From: Cylicocyclus nassatus
Lineage: Eukaryota > Nematoda > Chromadorea > Rhabditida > Strongylidae
Direction of reading: 5' to 3'
DNA: 64,000 bases
NCBI GenBank assembly: GCA_958299035.1
Contig: CATQJL010000001.1
Coordinates: 49,726,461-49,790,460 of the forward strand
Shown here: positions 19,090 to 30,761 of the stretch, one piece after another
Position numbering within the stretch: position 1 is the stretch's first letter
Layout: every line of letters starts with the position of its first letter
The notes under the pieces: model-generated
What the model saw: only the letters and a program-made list of their open reading frames with translations
What the model was told of the DNA's origin: nothing
The model's database searches: none
Made by a program: the position numbers and the translations under genes

Positions 19090-21780
19090 ATAATATGAGT
19101 GAGAATGGGAACTGGAGCTATTGCTTATTGCTAAATCACTGAACACAATAAGCTAGGATTTCTGAATTGATTGCTAGTTGGGTTTTTTTTTTGTAAAACT
19201 AGACAAATTTGCCGCAGTTTAGAAGACAGAAATAAGGAGGAGGACTTGCATACGATATAGATAAATTATGTACGTACAATAATGCCTTAATATCAAAACC
19301 TTCAAAGATGAATATGGGTTGAGCAAGCTGCGAATACAGGGAAACAAAATTGGTTGACGTCAATTGCGAATGCAAAGTTTGTTGTAGTGAGATGTTTTTC
19401 TTGTTTTTGGAGCGAGCTGATGACCATCAAAACCGCTTACTCATCCCGAATCAAATCAGATCCACCTTGAAGTGGAAATTTTGAATTTGAAGTCCGATTT
19501 TGTTAACAGTGAAAAAATACAAGAACGTTACGAAGTGAACCCACTGAGTAGACAGGTGCATAATCGAACAAGCGCAGCCTTCCACTGAGCTCTCATTTGT
19601 TACACCATTTCATTGTCAAGTCAATCAATGTTGTGTTCTTTATTATAACTACGAATCAGTCACATACAAGAACACGAATGACGTATTGCTGCTTCACATC
19701 TTAGCAAATTTGTTGATGAAATACGATGTAGCTCATTGATGAAAAAAAGGGCAGCAGTTGATTCAGATTGTAGGACTAGGCATGGAGGAACATTTAATGC
19801 ATGCTGATAATGTTGATTGTTCTGGCTGCTTTGAACAAAAGCAAACAAAAACACAAAAAATGACTTTTTGCATCAATGCAAATTTGTCGCAAACGAGTTC
19901 CGTATGATCAATGTTCTAATTACTTTCAAGGAATTAAACAAAACGATTATTTGAACGACAAAATCTCACTTAGATTAAAATCTCACTTAGATTATTGCGT
20001 TCAGCTCAGTAAGCAGTAACAAAGAAAGCAGAGAAATTCCGCGACAATTTCTCTCTGTTCAGAAGGAGATAATGGATAGAATTTAGGAAACTCGGTTTTC
20101 TTAAGCAATATGCACGTACATCCCAGCGGGGAAGGGAGGGGATCCGAGAGCGAACGCGTCATATCTCTCTACTCTAGATATCTTTCTTGTTTCTTCCCTA
20201 TCTAACTTATAAAGGTTCTCATACCCTGATACCTGCGCACAGCGGATGCCAGGTTACTGCCAAGATTAGATTTCCACTATTTTGTGTGATCCCGTGGGGA
20301 TCCTCAGGGTATCACCTCTCATATTTTAAGTCATTTTTTCCTAAAAACGCAATGAAACGCCGTAAAGTTGTGCAGGGGATCTAACACGGCACTTCTAAAC
20401 ATGTTTATAGCAGAAATGAAATCTTAGGATATCGAAATCTTCCATGAACCACTACAATTACCACTTCGTAGAGAGTCGGCCATTTTAGTATTCGTTTATT
20501 TCCAGTCTGGGTATTTGTCAAAAACTCACTGTGATTTTTACGGATCCCGCAAAGCCACATCAGAAATACTTTCAGAAAGGCAATCAGTTCATGCGCGGGA
20601 GATAAATTGTGCAGAACAGATAAGACTCCAGACTTGAGTCATGTTGTAGAATTAATCGTGAGCTGGCATTATTCAAGATCGTGACCTCTAACTTTGGCAT
20701 TAGCTAAAGTTGATTGTGCAAAAGACATGTGCATTTTTGGTTCAATTAAAATCTCTTTCAAAATGTATGCCTTTCTTTCTTGAAATCTGACTATTAGGAG
20801 AGTTACATTCAAGCGGCGCTTTCGACTTGATATAGCGTTTATTTCGCAAAATTCAACGGCGGCACCGACGGGTACTGTATATCCATGCCTAATGTTTTGT
20901 AGTGGTTATTTGCTCTGCGAATAGCATATGAGGTTGCTGCGCAAATGTGATTTGGTAGCGTAAAAATAACACATTCTTTTTGGAACCAATAAGTTTGCTA
21001 GAAATAGTTTCAGTCTGACACAGTTTGAAGAACAGGTAACTGAATGTTTAAACTTGTCGTCTCCCAAAAAACTCCAGAAAAGATTTGGCACGATCATGTG
21101 TATTATCAGCATTATTATCAGCATTATCAGCATCATGCCTAGGGTGTCTTCAAAAGTACATAAATTTGAAACTGTTTTTGAAGCATCGATATATACGAAA
21201 ATCTGCAACGCGAGATCTTTTTTAGACATTTAGAAATCAATGTGTTACTAGTCTAAAGGTGATAAAGAGAGGAGAAACAGCATATGACACACATGCGGCT
21301 ATGGAGCAGGTGTCTCGGTGATAGAAAACACTTGGTGAGCTGCTGAAAGCTGCGTTCTTTGAGGGCGTTGATTACTAAATTGTGTTAATATGATTAAAAG
21401 CTCCATATGATTGAGGCAGATGTCATTGACCGTTTTCAAAACTTTTGAATTTCTTCTTTGATTTTTCTAACAAAGTACAGAGCGAAATTTAGCTGTTTTG
21501 TGTAGTTTGCTTCTATTTGATTTTCATTCTTGTGCTGGCTCCTCTTGACAAAGGATCAAATTTGTCAAAGCTAGCTTGCAGCGAAGCTGCATGAATCATT
21601 ACCCTCGTTTGAAGTCCTTTTTTTCGAAAGAAAAAAGGGGGATACAGAGTGCTCGAGTGCTTAAAAAAATGTATCGAATGTTCAATTGCTAGTAGCTTGT
21701 CCTAGAAGCTTTTGTAGAACAGTTGGGGCGGAAATCTCGAAATTTTTGAGCATTTCATTTTATTAATGAACCAAATAAAA
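19090..21780. other. No gene recognised
   Basis: I see no exon chain here. Several 60-107-codon open frames occur on both strands, but their composition follows the AT-rich background and none is bounded by good splice sites. ATTATCAGC repeats four times near 21105-21135. Confidence 0.4.
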
Positions 21781-21819
21781 TACAAATAGCAATAAATTAA
21801 TAAAGCCAATCAATAATTT

Positions 21820-22040
21820 TTTTATGGAAAAGCTTAATGACATCCGCCCCTCCCCGAAGTTCGTATACGCAGGGTTTAAGTCGAAAGTTCTGAAGCTATC
21901 ATTTTATGGCGGTCATAAATGAAAAGCTGGGAAAAAAATATATAAATCGATCGCTAAATGATCTATTTTGAAAAGGCTTAATGATGACATCCGCCCGAAA
22001 CCAAAGTTTATAATTACAAAGTTTGATGCGAAATCTTCTT
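21820..22040 (+). repeat. Two diverged copies of an approx. 60-bp segment
   Basis: GGAAAAGCTTAATGACATCC (21827) and GAAAAGGCTTAATGATGACA (21969) start related segments. Both continue with CCGCCC, then AAGTT, a short spacer, and TTTAAGTCGAAA or TTTGATGCGAAA. The spacing is about 142 bp. It could be a decayed tandem or a duplicated element end. Confidence 0.4.
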
Positions 22041-22159
22041 TCTTTTTTATCATTTCGGGCCGATCAGAAAAAACCCTTAACCAAAATGTAAGTTTGAAAT
22101 GCAATGAAAAATGTATCATAATTTCTTTTGTTACCGCACGAAGGTGGTAAGAACTTCTG

Positions 22160-23640
22160 AGTGTTTTGTGCCAAACAAGCCTATATTGTCTCAAAAAGAA
22201 AGCTTGTTAAAAGCTGGAAACATTGTTACCAGTTATCAATATGAATTTCGCTTCAGTCTAATTTAGAAGTTACGATAGGTATATTATAAAGTGGCAGCGT
22301 AACATTGGCCAGCACTCAACACTTGTATATTATCTCAAATGCTCCGCAACCGCTACAAAGTGAATCGTTGAACCAGCTAGTTTGGCACTCTCAACATAAG
22401 AACTTTGAAAATTTTTTTGAAATGGCAGGATGATTTGCTAAAACTCTTGAGCTGGAAACACCTATTGTAACTTTACAAAAATATAAGCATTAGGTGATAT
22501 ATTTTGCACTGTCAATCTAAATTGAATCCAGCTCCACGATATGCTACATAACGTTCTGCAAACAGTTCTGACAAGAGATTTGCGAACAAACGTTCAATAC
22601 ATTTTTTGGAAAACTGCGCTAACGACTGAATTTAAAAGACCAAAAGTGAAAATTGAATCTTTTCTGCGACAGACGAAGATTAATCAGATTTACTAATATC
22701 AGATAATATTTCAATCAACACTCCCTAGTACAGAACTGCTATGCACGACCCCGCTTGACATTCGTAATTTATTAATTTTGAAATGTTATTGTCACACGTA
22801 GGAGCACGTATTCAGTATGTTGAATATCTTACCAGAGTTCGATCAATTCCGAGCAAAAGCTCGGATGGTAAGCTCTGCCGCCTCATTGATAAGTTGTTAT
22901 CTCCACGCTACCACGATGTCTGAGAGTGTATCGGAACTAGAATTTTTACATATTTACATGTTTTAAAAAAATTTGATGGTATTCAGACAGAAGAACAAAT
23001 GCTGCTTTAGTGCGATACTCAAAGGGGCCAATTAATCAAATAAAATAGCAGTGAAATGGTGTCACATGCGCTGAAAGCGACCGTCAGCAAACATGTTGCC
23101 GACAGATGTGAGCCATGTAATCGAAGTAACTTCGAAGTGGATAATGCAACCCGAGCCCTGAGGGCTGAGGTTACTGGCTGGACACGCACGTGCACACAGT
23201 TGTAAAGTGTACTTAGAGGCTTAGTACATCGTCTGTCATGTAGTGAGTCCTCAAAATCTCGCATGTTGGAGTAGCAGCATTGCACGGGCATGAGAGATGA
23301 AAGTCCAGCGCACTAAAGGGTAAAACAAAATACATGAAAGTCTTATTTTTGGCGTTTATCTAATGACGCTTTTTTCCAAACGTGCCCGTATGCTAGCCTT
23401 ATGAGCATTTTGTGTTCCTCGTAGAAAACTGATAATTCCGCGTTTACACAACCGCAAGCCTCGATGGATCTTTTCATTCTACGTGCAGTAGACTAGCGCA
23501 TAGAACACATGTTAGCGCGCTATGTTGAGGCGTAATGATCTCTTCTCATCGTTTCCCTTTCTTTTCTCTTCTTCTTTCTTTTCTTAACTTCTATTTCTGA
23601 ATTCACCGTACCACGTAGTCCTTTATCGTTTTGCATTCAT
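22160..23640. other. No gene recognised; one short exon-like frame
   Basis: A plus-strand TATTCAG at about 22817 precedes an ATG frame (22819-22968) reading MLNILPEFDQFRAKARMVSS, then a stop after 49 codons. It is isolated and I do not call it. Otherwise there is no recognisable feature. Confidence 0.3.
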
Positions 23641-23654
23641 GATGTTTATGCCGA

Positions 23655-23765
23655 ATAATCAATAAACGAGGATTCGAATAAAAATCGAAAATTCGAATAA
23701 TCAAAAAAAGGGGTTCTAAATAAATTTTATTCGAATGTTTTATTCGAATCGTGTTCGGATAAGAT
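23655..23765. repeat. ATTCGAAT-type palindromic simple repeat
   Basis: ATTCGAAT, ATTCGAATAAAA and the related TTATTCGAATG recur about six times, each a short palindrome. The same words reappear at 24465-24680. Confidence 0.65.
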
Positions 23766-24464
23766 CCGCATTCAAATTAGTCGAGTTTGTTGCACAGCCA
23801 ACTGCTGAGTGTCAAGCTCGCGACTTCTGCATTGTTTTCCGCAGAAGTCGACAAGCATCTTTGGCGTGATCACTTCTGAACTCTATGGAAACTCGCATTC
23901 TTCCAACTGCTCGCCACAGTGAAAAAGTAGATATAAATTTTGATTGGTTGCCTTTTCGGTAAATGAGATAGTTCGCACTGCTATTGGCACTAAATCAGCA
24001 AGAAAAAACAGCTATCGAATTTGAGCTCATGGTCCGGGTTCATATGCCCGAAGTGTTGACATGCCTGTTTGATTTCCTTTGCGTTGCTCATGCTTTTGGT
24101 CCGAAGATCCATCCACACCAGTGAGCGCTCTTGCTTGTAAAACTCATGATGCACAACGCTGAGATAGGGGGCGGGGAGCTGGTACAGCGGAGTAAGTGAG
24201 GGTGCTGATTATGAATAAAATTTACTTTGTCGATTTTATCGATATATGGAAAAATTTTGAAGTACGAGACTGGGAGTTCTGGTTGTGAAAATGTTTTGGA
24301 AAAGAGTTACGCCAGGAAGAACAAGGAGCTTCACCTCAACAGGTTACTTTCGGTCCGAGAATCTAGAGCTACGGGGGTGAGAGTTTGTATAGGGGTGTGA
24401 GTTTGCTGATTATGAATAAATCGGCTTTACTCGGGTATATCAGCAACTTTTTTTCCAAGATATT

Positions 24465-24680
24465 CTATAAATCATTCGGATATTCATTCGAAATTTGACT
24501 CCCAATGTTCGATTATAATCGATATTCATTCATTCGATATTCTTGATTTTCCGAATTTATTCGAGATTTATTCATTCGAAAATTTTTGAAACTCGAACTC
24601 ATTCGCTATTCGCCTATTCGAGATTTTTTACTTTCGAATTTATTTGATATTCATTCATTCGATAAAAATTTCGAATTTCC
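24465..24680. repeat. ATTCGAAT / ATTCATTCGATA degenerate repeat
   Basis: About ten imperfect copies of ATTCATTCGA(T/A)ATT on both strands. These may be the right end of one element whose left end is the similar tract at 23655-23765. I could not define its limits. Confidence 0.6.
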
Positions 24681-24689
24681 CCATTATAC

Positions 24690-24950
24690 CGTAGGCCGAA
24701 CGCACGCGAGCGTGCATGCAACGCGCTGCCGAGTACGGGCACTATGATGACTCATGCGCACGAATGTGAATATTAGCGCGCCAGAGATGCGCTCGCGGGC
24801 GTTCAGCCCTGGCGATTTCGTGCAGTCAACTGCATTAGAGTGCATGATCGCGACAGTCGGATGTGCGTACGGCATTGCGCCGCGCACGCCCAATGTCATT
24901 GAGTCGTAAACGCTGGCGGCGATCGACATCGCCGTCGACGCTGGATTAAG
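24690..24950. other. Isolated CG-rich block
   Basis: This stretch is far richer in CG dinucleotides (GCGCGCC, CGCGAGCG, CGCCGCGCACGC) than its surroundings. It has a 91-codon open frame on the minus strand. No similar block elsewhere in the window pairs with it, and no domain is seen. It may be part of an unidentified element. Confidence 0.35.
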
Positions 24951-24999
24951 GCTGAACAAGCTGAGTTCTTTTCGTTTTTATTTCCACTTCACGCCTTTA

Positions 25000-25386
25000 T
25001 ATCTTTTCAGGTGGCGAGCACATGTTTGTGAGGAGGAGTCTACGATCTAAATTGCAGTGAGGCGCAGGATTATGCTCAATACGGTTTCATTATAGGGACT
25101 TTTCACACCTGCCGGAAATAACGTTGAATTTTCTGTAGGCTGCCCGGTTACCTCTTTTATCCTTTCAACTCTATTCTACCTTTGCATCATTCGCTTGTTT
25201 TTATTGAATATTTCGGTTTGTTTGCAGGCTTCTATGGGCAGTTACACCATTGGTAGCTAAGCATAACAAAATTCATATATTTTGTTTTACCTTACTTTTC
25301 TAATCAGGCATGCATCCAAATTCTTGTCAAAAGAATCTCTCTTTGTGGAATCTGCATGTGCCTCCATCCAAGGGCGGCCTACGAGC
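25000..25386. other. No gene recognised
   Basis: A good plus-strand acceptor (GTTTGTTTGCAG, about 25227) precedes a short frame reading LLWAVTPLVAK. It lies upstream of the transporter-like exons on the same strand, but is too short to assign. Confidence 0.25.
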
Positions 25387-25550
25387 TACAATACCACCCA
25401 CATAACTTGCAAAATTTCCGTGATTGTCGCGAAATTCCGAAAATTCCGCGAAATTCCCGAAATTCTGCGGAAGTTCGTGGAAATTTCGCGGAATTTTCGG
25501 AATTTCGCGAAATTCACGGAAATTTTGCACATTCTGTGAGCGGTATTGTA
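25387..25550. mobile_element. Short palindromic TIR element (TACAATACC ends), copy 1
   Basis: The ends are TACAATACCACCCACATAAC (from 25387) and GTGAGCGGTATTGTA (to 25550). The interior consists of alternating AAATTCCGCG and its complement, and folds on itself. A second copy lies at 27573-27763. It contains no gene; open frames on both strands mirror one another. Confidence 0.82.
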
Positions 25551-25688
25551 TCTGGCTGATAATTGATAAAACGGTAATTTTCTCATCTGCTGCTAGCAGA
25601 TAACATTGAAAACGGCTTGTAATTTTTTTCCTCCAAACCTTCATGCTGAAGTGATCTATAAGCTTTTCCACAATTATGACAATGCCAT

Positions 25689-25824
25689 ACAGTTATGACA
25701 GTGGAATTGAAGATTCTCGGCGAATTCGGCGATGTCGACGAATTCGGCAAAATCGGCGAAAAACGCAAAGTTGCCGACTTCGCCGACATCGCCGAGAACT
25801 TTCACATTCTGAAGTCATAACTGT
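25689..25824. mobile_element. Short palindromic element (ACAGTTATGAC ends)
   Basis: ACAGTTATGAC and GTCATAACTGT are perfect 11-bp inverted ends. The interior is made of CGGCGAATTCGGCGATGTCG-like words and their complements. Its build is like that of the TACAATACC elements, but the ends differ. Confidence 0.75.
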
Positions 25825-25829
25825 TCGAA

Positions 25830-27220
25830 TGCATGTATGGAGCAAATCTTATAATTTCCGCTTACATGGTTTACTCGACTTGCTAACAACATTTCTTACA
25901 TTGTTTTGTTGCTGGTGGCACATTGTAGGATAAAATATCTGCCAATTTACACGAATTTCGAATTTGAAAGACAATTCATGAGAAGGTGACTTTGTAACAT
26001 CATAATCTGACGAACAATGTAGATAAAGATCTGTACTAAGCATGGTCCGGTAGAGGTGTTCACAAAGTTCTGAACTCACAAAAATATATGGACAATTTTC
26101 GCAATAGATAGGCAAAAAGTGCAGGCGAATTTGCGATTTTGGTGAGTTGAGCCACTTCTATCCCACTTCAGCTTTACTTTAAGACTCTCTAGTGAAAAAT
26201 AAATAGGATTTTTGTAATGATCGGGACCAAAAACCACTAAGAGCGAATTTTCCGGTCAATCCGAGAACCTCAATATTTTGATCAAATCTTGCGCCGAGGC
26301 CAAGAGTGAGGAGCGAGCACGTTATATCAGTGTGTATTGCTTCTAAGAAGCTGGAAAAAATATGGGATTTATAGGTATGAGGAAGGTGTCTAACGTGATA
26401 TTTGGGGGATTTACGGGGCAACTTTGTGAGAGCTAATTTTACGGCCTGAGCATGCATGTTGGGGGACTAATAACTCTGCGAATATTACAGATATGAGGCT
26501 GCATTTTGTTTTATTGGACAGATCTCTAAAAATATGATTTTTAGAGAGAAGGTCATATAATAACAAGTTTCCAATAAAAGTGCCTAATTGACAGCTGAAC
26601 TTGGGAAATCTGTCAATAAAGGCGAGTTTGCGCCCTTATATCTCTGCAAGTGGTAGGGTTGGGGTAATCACATGTGATCATTAATATGTACTTTTGTTAG
26701 CTCTATTTTCCTAAGGGTAGATCATGGCTGTAGCTCCACCGTAGGAGGCGCTATATAAAGGCGATGATGCATATTTTGAATTTTATCTCCGTGGAGAGTA
26801 GGGATAACAGGCTGGGATAGCCATTCTTCAGTTTTAATTCGAGGGGACACCACATATAATTCGGAGAAAATGCAGGGGCTCCGCCTGTGGGAGCCTATCT
26901 ATAAACCTTCCCGGACTTTTTTAGTTCAGGGTCTCGCAATTCCTCACTTTTCTCCCCCCTCATTTTTTCCCCTCTCTTTATTTCTGCAGCGCGTGTGATA
27001 GACCCGCGGCCATCTGGACCTGGTTAGGGGGATGAAAAAAAAACGGCTAGAAAGGGGGTAAATCGGGCTAGAAAAACGCGATTTTCGCTTGTTTTTTCTT
27101 ATTTTTCCTTAATTTTTCTTATTTTCTTCAATTTCGATCGTGATGTGGGGTATAAAGTGGACGGACTTGCTTGGAGGAGTTTCAGCTGTATAAAAGCACT
27201 GGAAATGAGCTTATTATGGA
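25830..27220. other. No gene recognised
   Basis: No exon chain or paired repeat was seen. The stretch GGGATAACAGGCTG near 26810 resembles a conserved large-subunit rRNA word, but nothing around it does. Confidence 0.35.
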
Positions 27221-27224
27221 GTTT

Positions 27225-27490
27225 TTCGAATTTTTCGCTTAGTTTTTCGATAATTTTACCGATTTCCGAAATTTCGAAACCTCCAGAATATCGATTTTAT
27301 CGATTTTTGTCAATTTTCGAGATTTCGCAAGCTTCAAAATATCGATTTTGATAATTTTGCCGATTTTTGGGATATCGATTTTTGTCAATTTTCGGGATTT
27401 CGAAACCTTCAGATTATTGATTTTATCGAGTTTTATCAATTTGCGAGATTTCACAACTTTCAGAATATCGATTCTATCAATTTCTGAGGA
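27225..27490. repeat. Degenerate tandem repeat, ATCGATTTT-rich, about 55-60 bp unit
   Basis: GATTTCGAAACCTTCAGAAT-like words followed by ATCGATTTTATCGA and TTTTGTCAATTTTCG recur four to five times with drift. The Lys/Ile-rich minus-strand frame is the repeat translated. Confidence 0.7.
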
Positions 27491-27572
27491 CTTGGTGGTT
27501 CACTAATCTCCAAAATCGATTTTTCGCTTTTTAGCTGTGAACTGTAAGCCCCGCCCACTTATGATATTACTA

Positions 27573-27763
27573 TACAATACCGCTCACAAAATGTGCAAAA
27601 TTTCCGTGAATATCGCGAAGTTCTGAAAATTCCGCGAAATTCCTGGAATTTCGCGAAACTTCGCGAACTTTCCGAAATTTCGCGGATTTCCGGGAATTTC
27701 GCGGAATTTTCGGAATTTTGCGATATTTATGGAAATTTTGCTCATTATGTGAGCGGTATTGTA
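27573..27763. mobile_element. Short palindromic TIR element (TACAATACC ends), copy 2
   Basis: The ends TACAATACCGCTCACAAAAT (27573) and ATTATGTGAGCGGTATTGTA (to 27763) are inverted repeats. The interior words are those of the 25387-25550 copy but longer and rearranged, so internal repeats expand or contract between copies. Confidence 0.85.
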
Positions 27764-27825
27764 GGTGGATTAGTGGTTCACTTTGCAATTTCTCTGCTAA
27801 TCAAAGACAAAGTCCACCATTGAGG

Positions 27826-28888
27826 GGGTCTGTATCTGGAGCGTTTCTCTTTCTGACACCTTTAGATGAACTTTGGCAACTATTTGATTACGAATCGGCT
27901 GCTCATTTTGCTCGGACAGTGCCTCTGAGGCTAGCTACTTCACATGATACTAGAGAAAATAAGTAAGGTCCAGTACCGCCCGTAGTTTGTGAAAAAAATA
28001 ACTGCACTCCGCCGAAGTACCCCAAACTTCGCCTTGCATCGTCGTATCTTGATTTAACGTGGACGAATTCTGAATGTAAAAGCACCATTCAACTTAGCTC
28101 GATGAGATGCATATTTCTATATATAGAAATGCTGTTTGAGCATGATAGTCGGCCAAATTTTACGGATACTTCCAGATTCTTGCATGCGGTGGGTTGATTG
28201 TTGTGAGAAGATTGAACACTCTGAGTAGCCTACTGTAAGCAAGAAACTGAAAGGATCAATAATTTTGGCCGACTATTGTCCTCAAGCAGGCACTTCTATA
28301 GATCAAAAAATCCATCGTCGAGCTGAGTTGAATGGTGCTTATGGACGGTATGGTAGTTGACAATTGACAAAGCATGCAATGTTGCCAAGACCACCAATGT
28401 TAACCGTAGCCTATTATACGATTACAAGACGCACCTGTTTTTTTTCTCCTTGACTGGCCTAAACACACCAAATTATTTTGCGAAAGTACCCTCTACCGTG
28501 TTGCTCCTTATTTAAAATGTGTGGGAGACCCTTTACGAGGCACAGTTGCGCGTCCGAATGCTTGCTTACGAAACGAAAAAGGTGCATCTTGTACTCGTGA
28601 AATCAGGGTATTTCTTGACTTAACAATGGTGACAATCGAAATTCTCTTTATTCAACATCTCGTCCTTCAAACTTTTGACCAGTATCTGTTCCTGCTTAAT
28701 TTGTTGCTTTTGAAGTACTACTTGGAGTTGCAATTGTATGTGGTTGGGCATTCCGCCCGTTATCCTTCAAAGAAGTGAATGAAGAAGGTGATGTTGAAGA
28801 TAAAGTTGAAGGATCCCAGGAAAGGGAAGTTGAGGTTGTTTTCAAAAGCAAAATTTGTTTACACGAATTTTATCTATCTTATCTCAGC
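27826..28888 (+). CDS. Possible TM5 and TM6 exons of the SLC16-like transporter
   Basis: Near 27826 a frame reads GSVSGAFLFLTPLDELWQLF, with the G-S-x3-G-x-F-x3-P-L spacing of TM5 in monocarboxylate transporters (GSGxGTFxxxPL). Near 28705-28888 another frame reads FEVLLGVAIVCGWAFRPLSF, then a run of acidic residues (KEVNEEGDVEDKVEGSQERE). This is what TM6 followed by the start of the long cytoplasmic loop looks like (C/G-A-x-x-R-P-L). Both are on the strand of, and in the right order before, the clear TM7-TM8 exons at 33.46-33.83 kb. Splice sites for these two pieces are not clear, so exact limits are open. Confidence 0.38.
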
Positions 28889-29067
28889 TGACGAGTTTCG
28901 CTTAGGCTTTGGCCATACTTTATCCGGTTACCCGTGCCCTAGTACCTGTGTTACCAGTGTTACTCGTGTTATTAGTGTTACCCGTGTTGCTCGTGTTACT
29001 GGTGTTATTAGTGCCGCTTTTATTGATGTTGAATAGTGAAATGATCACATTACAGTCTCAGGCAGGT

Positions 29068-29091
29068 GCTATACTCCTCGAGGAGTATAGC
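29068..29091. repeat. 24-bp perfect palindrome, left copy
   Basis: GCTATACTCCTCGAGGAGTA followed by TAGC reads the same on both strands. An identical copy is at 29630-29653, at the mirrored position in the other arm. Confidence 0.95.
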
Positions 29092-29204
29092 ATGGCGACG
29101 ATCGATATGCATTAAACACGTGTAAAACCAGCGATTTTTGTCGCCGATATGGCGATCGCCAGTCGCTACGACTGGCGATCGCCAATCGCCAAACAAGTTA
29201 CGTT

Positions 29205-29436
29205 AAGGGCCGGGCATACTTCACGCGATTTCAGTCGCGACGCGATTTGGCAATTCACCAGAAGTCTTCAGATCCAATATTAGCAAACTGCACATGCATG
29301 GTGTGTATAACTTACGTGGATTGTTCGAATTTCCTACTTTGTGAACATTTAAAATGTGCTTACAGTGAGTTATGGACAGTTGGAATACTGCCAAATCGCG
29401 TCGCGACTGAAATCGCTTGAAGTATGCCCGGCCCTT
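29205..29436. mobile_element. TIR element (AAGGGCCGGGCATACTT ends) at the centre of the palindrome
   Basis: AAGGGCCGGGCATACTTCAC followed by GCGATTTCAGTCGCGACGCG is matched in inverse at 29389-29436, making about 48-bp inverted ends with few mismatches. The 135-bp spacer is AT-rich and shows no gene. Confidence 0.88.
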
Positions 29437-29629
29437 TGAGTGTTGGTGAAAATCACTGGTCTTGCAGTTCATTCTTTTTAGGGAGACCTCACCGGCTGGT
29501 GAGTACTTTGAAATGGAAGTGGGAAATGAGCAATGTGTAGTCGCCAACACTGGCGACTGGCGATCGCCAATATCGGCGACTACACGTTTGATACGTATCG
29601 ATTAGCGACGGGCGATCGCCCGTCGCCAT

Positions 29630-29653
29630 GCTATACTCCTCGAGGAGTATAGC
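29630..29653. repeat. 24-bp perfect palindrome, right copy
   Basis: Identical in sequence to 29068-29091. Confidence 0.95.
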
Positions 29654-29785
29654 GCCTGCCTCACTTCAAAACGCAATATCATTAACTGGTGAGTAACACA
29701 AGTAACACTAGTAACACTACTAACAAGAGTAACAGTAGTAACACCTAACACGGGTAACGCGGGTAAAGTATGGCCAAAGCCTTAG

Positions 29786-30240
29786 AGCTTTCTTACAGAG
29801 TTCATCCTTCCGTAATGATGGTGAGAGCTCTTCTCAAAAAATCGATAAACATGATGGACGTCTAATCATCAACATTACTGCTGAAGAAGGTGCTTGTTAC
29901 AAATGTTCTCGAGTTAATGATTCAGGAGAAAAACCTTTTATTATTTTAATCGCGTTCAAATTTGGACATTCTGGCCTTATCGATGCTTTAAAGAGAAAGT
30001 GTATCAAGGGTCGGCCTTCGCCAAAATCTGCAATATTCAACGTGACTATCAAGATTTTGTCGAACTAAAAATGTTTCAGATTCAGTCATGCAATGTAAAC
30101 CATGTGCCAGTAGCGGAATGGATGGCTGCAGAAGATAATGCTGGCATTATGGCGCCACGGATATCAGGAAATACCCAGAGGTGTTTACTTACTCATTTCT
30201 TAGCTATGAAAACGTGCTCGAATTAGCATCTAACCCTAAA
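29786..30240 (+). other. Open stretch, possibly coding, unknown
   Basis: One frame is open for about 90 codons from the edge of the palindromic element to a stop at about 30068 (SSQKIDKHDGRLIINITAEE, later KPFIILIAFKFGHSGLIDAL). A TTTCAG acceptor at about 30083 precedes a shorter open piece. There is no ATG in the long frame and no recognised domain. It could be an exon, a decayed element frame, or chance. Confidence 0.25.
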
Positions 30241-30509
30241 ACTGCAATAAAGGGACATCAATGAAATCTTGGCCAGTCTCTGATCAAAAAAAGTGGATAG
30301 GATGAAATGAGTGCTCGATGCATCATTAATCTCGAGTGCTACTTTGCTGGGAGTCCCATATTGAAAGATTATGAATGGTGCATTCACAAAAATACGGTGT
30401 TACGAGCAGACACTGCAAGCTTTCTCCTGAGCCAACGTTTACAGTGCCGGATCATCTCTGAAGCAATGTTGCATGCATTTTCGTTGTAAAAGTTAACTAA
30501 GTCTCAACG

Positions 30510-30590
30510 AGGGCCAAGCGTGGGGTGTGACACTTTACACCTGGGGGTGGGGGTCGTAGAGAGGTCAGGGAGGGGGGGGGGGTTGTTACC
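30510..30590. repeat. G-run cluster
   Basis: GGGGGTGGGGGTCG, GGGAGG and a run of 12 G lie within 80 bp. A comparable cluster is at 32330-32395. Such tracts can form G-quadruplexes. Confidence 0.6.
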
Positions 30591-30761
30591 AGGTGATAGT
30601 GATGTTAGCGACATGATGTCAGTCAATAATGTCTGATAGGCCCATTGTGCAAGATACTAGCACTGGTGTTTTGCCTACTGTCGTACATGTACAGTAAGCA
30701 TAATAGAAGAATTCTAAAGCCATAAGATCAGTTTTGTAAATAGCATGTCGATAATCCCTGT

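Larger units (their letters stand above)
28903..29785. mobile_element. Large nested palindromic element with minisatellite arms
   Basis: AGGCTTTGGCCATACTTTA (28904) is mirrored by TAAAGTATGGCCAAAGCCT (to 29783). Inside each arm lies a 9-bp minisatellite (GTGTTACTC-like on the left, its complement on the right). Next come a 24-bp perfect palindrome, then GGCGATCGCC words, and at the centre a separate TIR element. The arms pair across roughly 300 bp. It lies between the possible TM6 exon and the TM7 exon of the transporter-like gene, probably in an intron. Confidence 0.82.

Noticed and set aside
25327..25671. 114-, 85- and 67-codon frames on both strands
   Set aside because: Phe/Arg/Asn-rich translations of a self-complementary repeat element.
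26800..26835. I-SceI-like or large-subunit rRNA fragment (GGGATAACAGGCTG)
   Set aside because: The I-SceI site is incomplete, and the flanks do not resemble rRNA; likely chance.
29150..29620. Cyanobacterial HIP1-like GCGATCGC motifs as a sign of transfer
   Set aside because: The motifs belong to the arms of an eukaryotic-style palindromic element and are not spread over the region.
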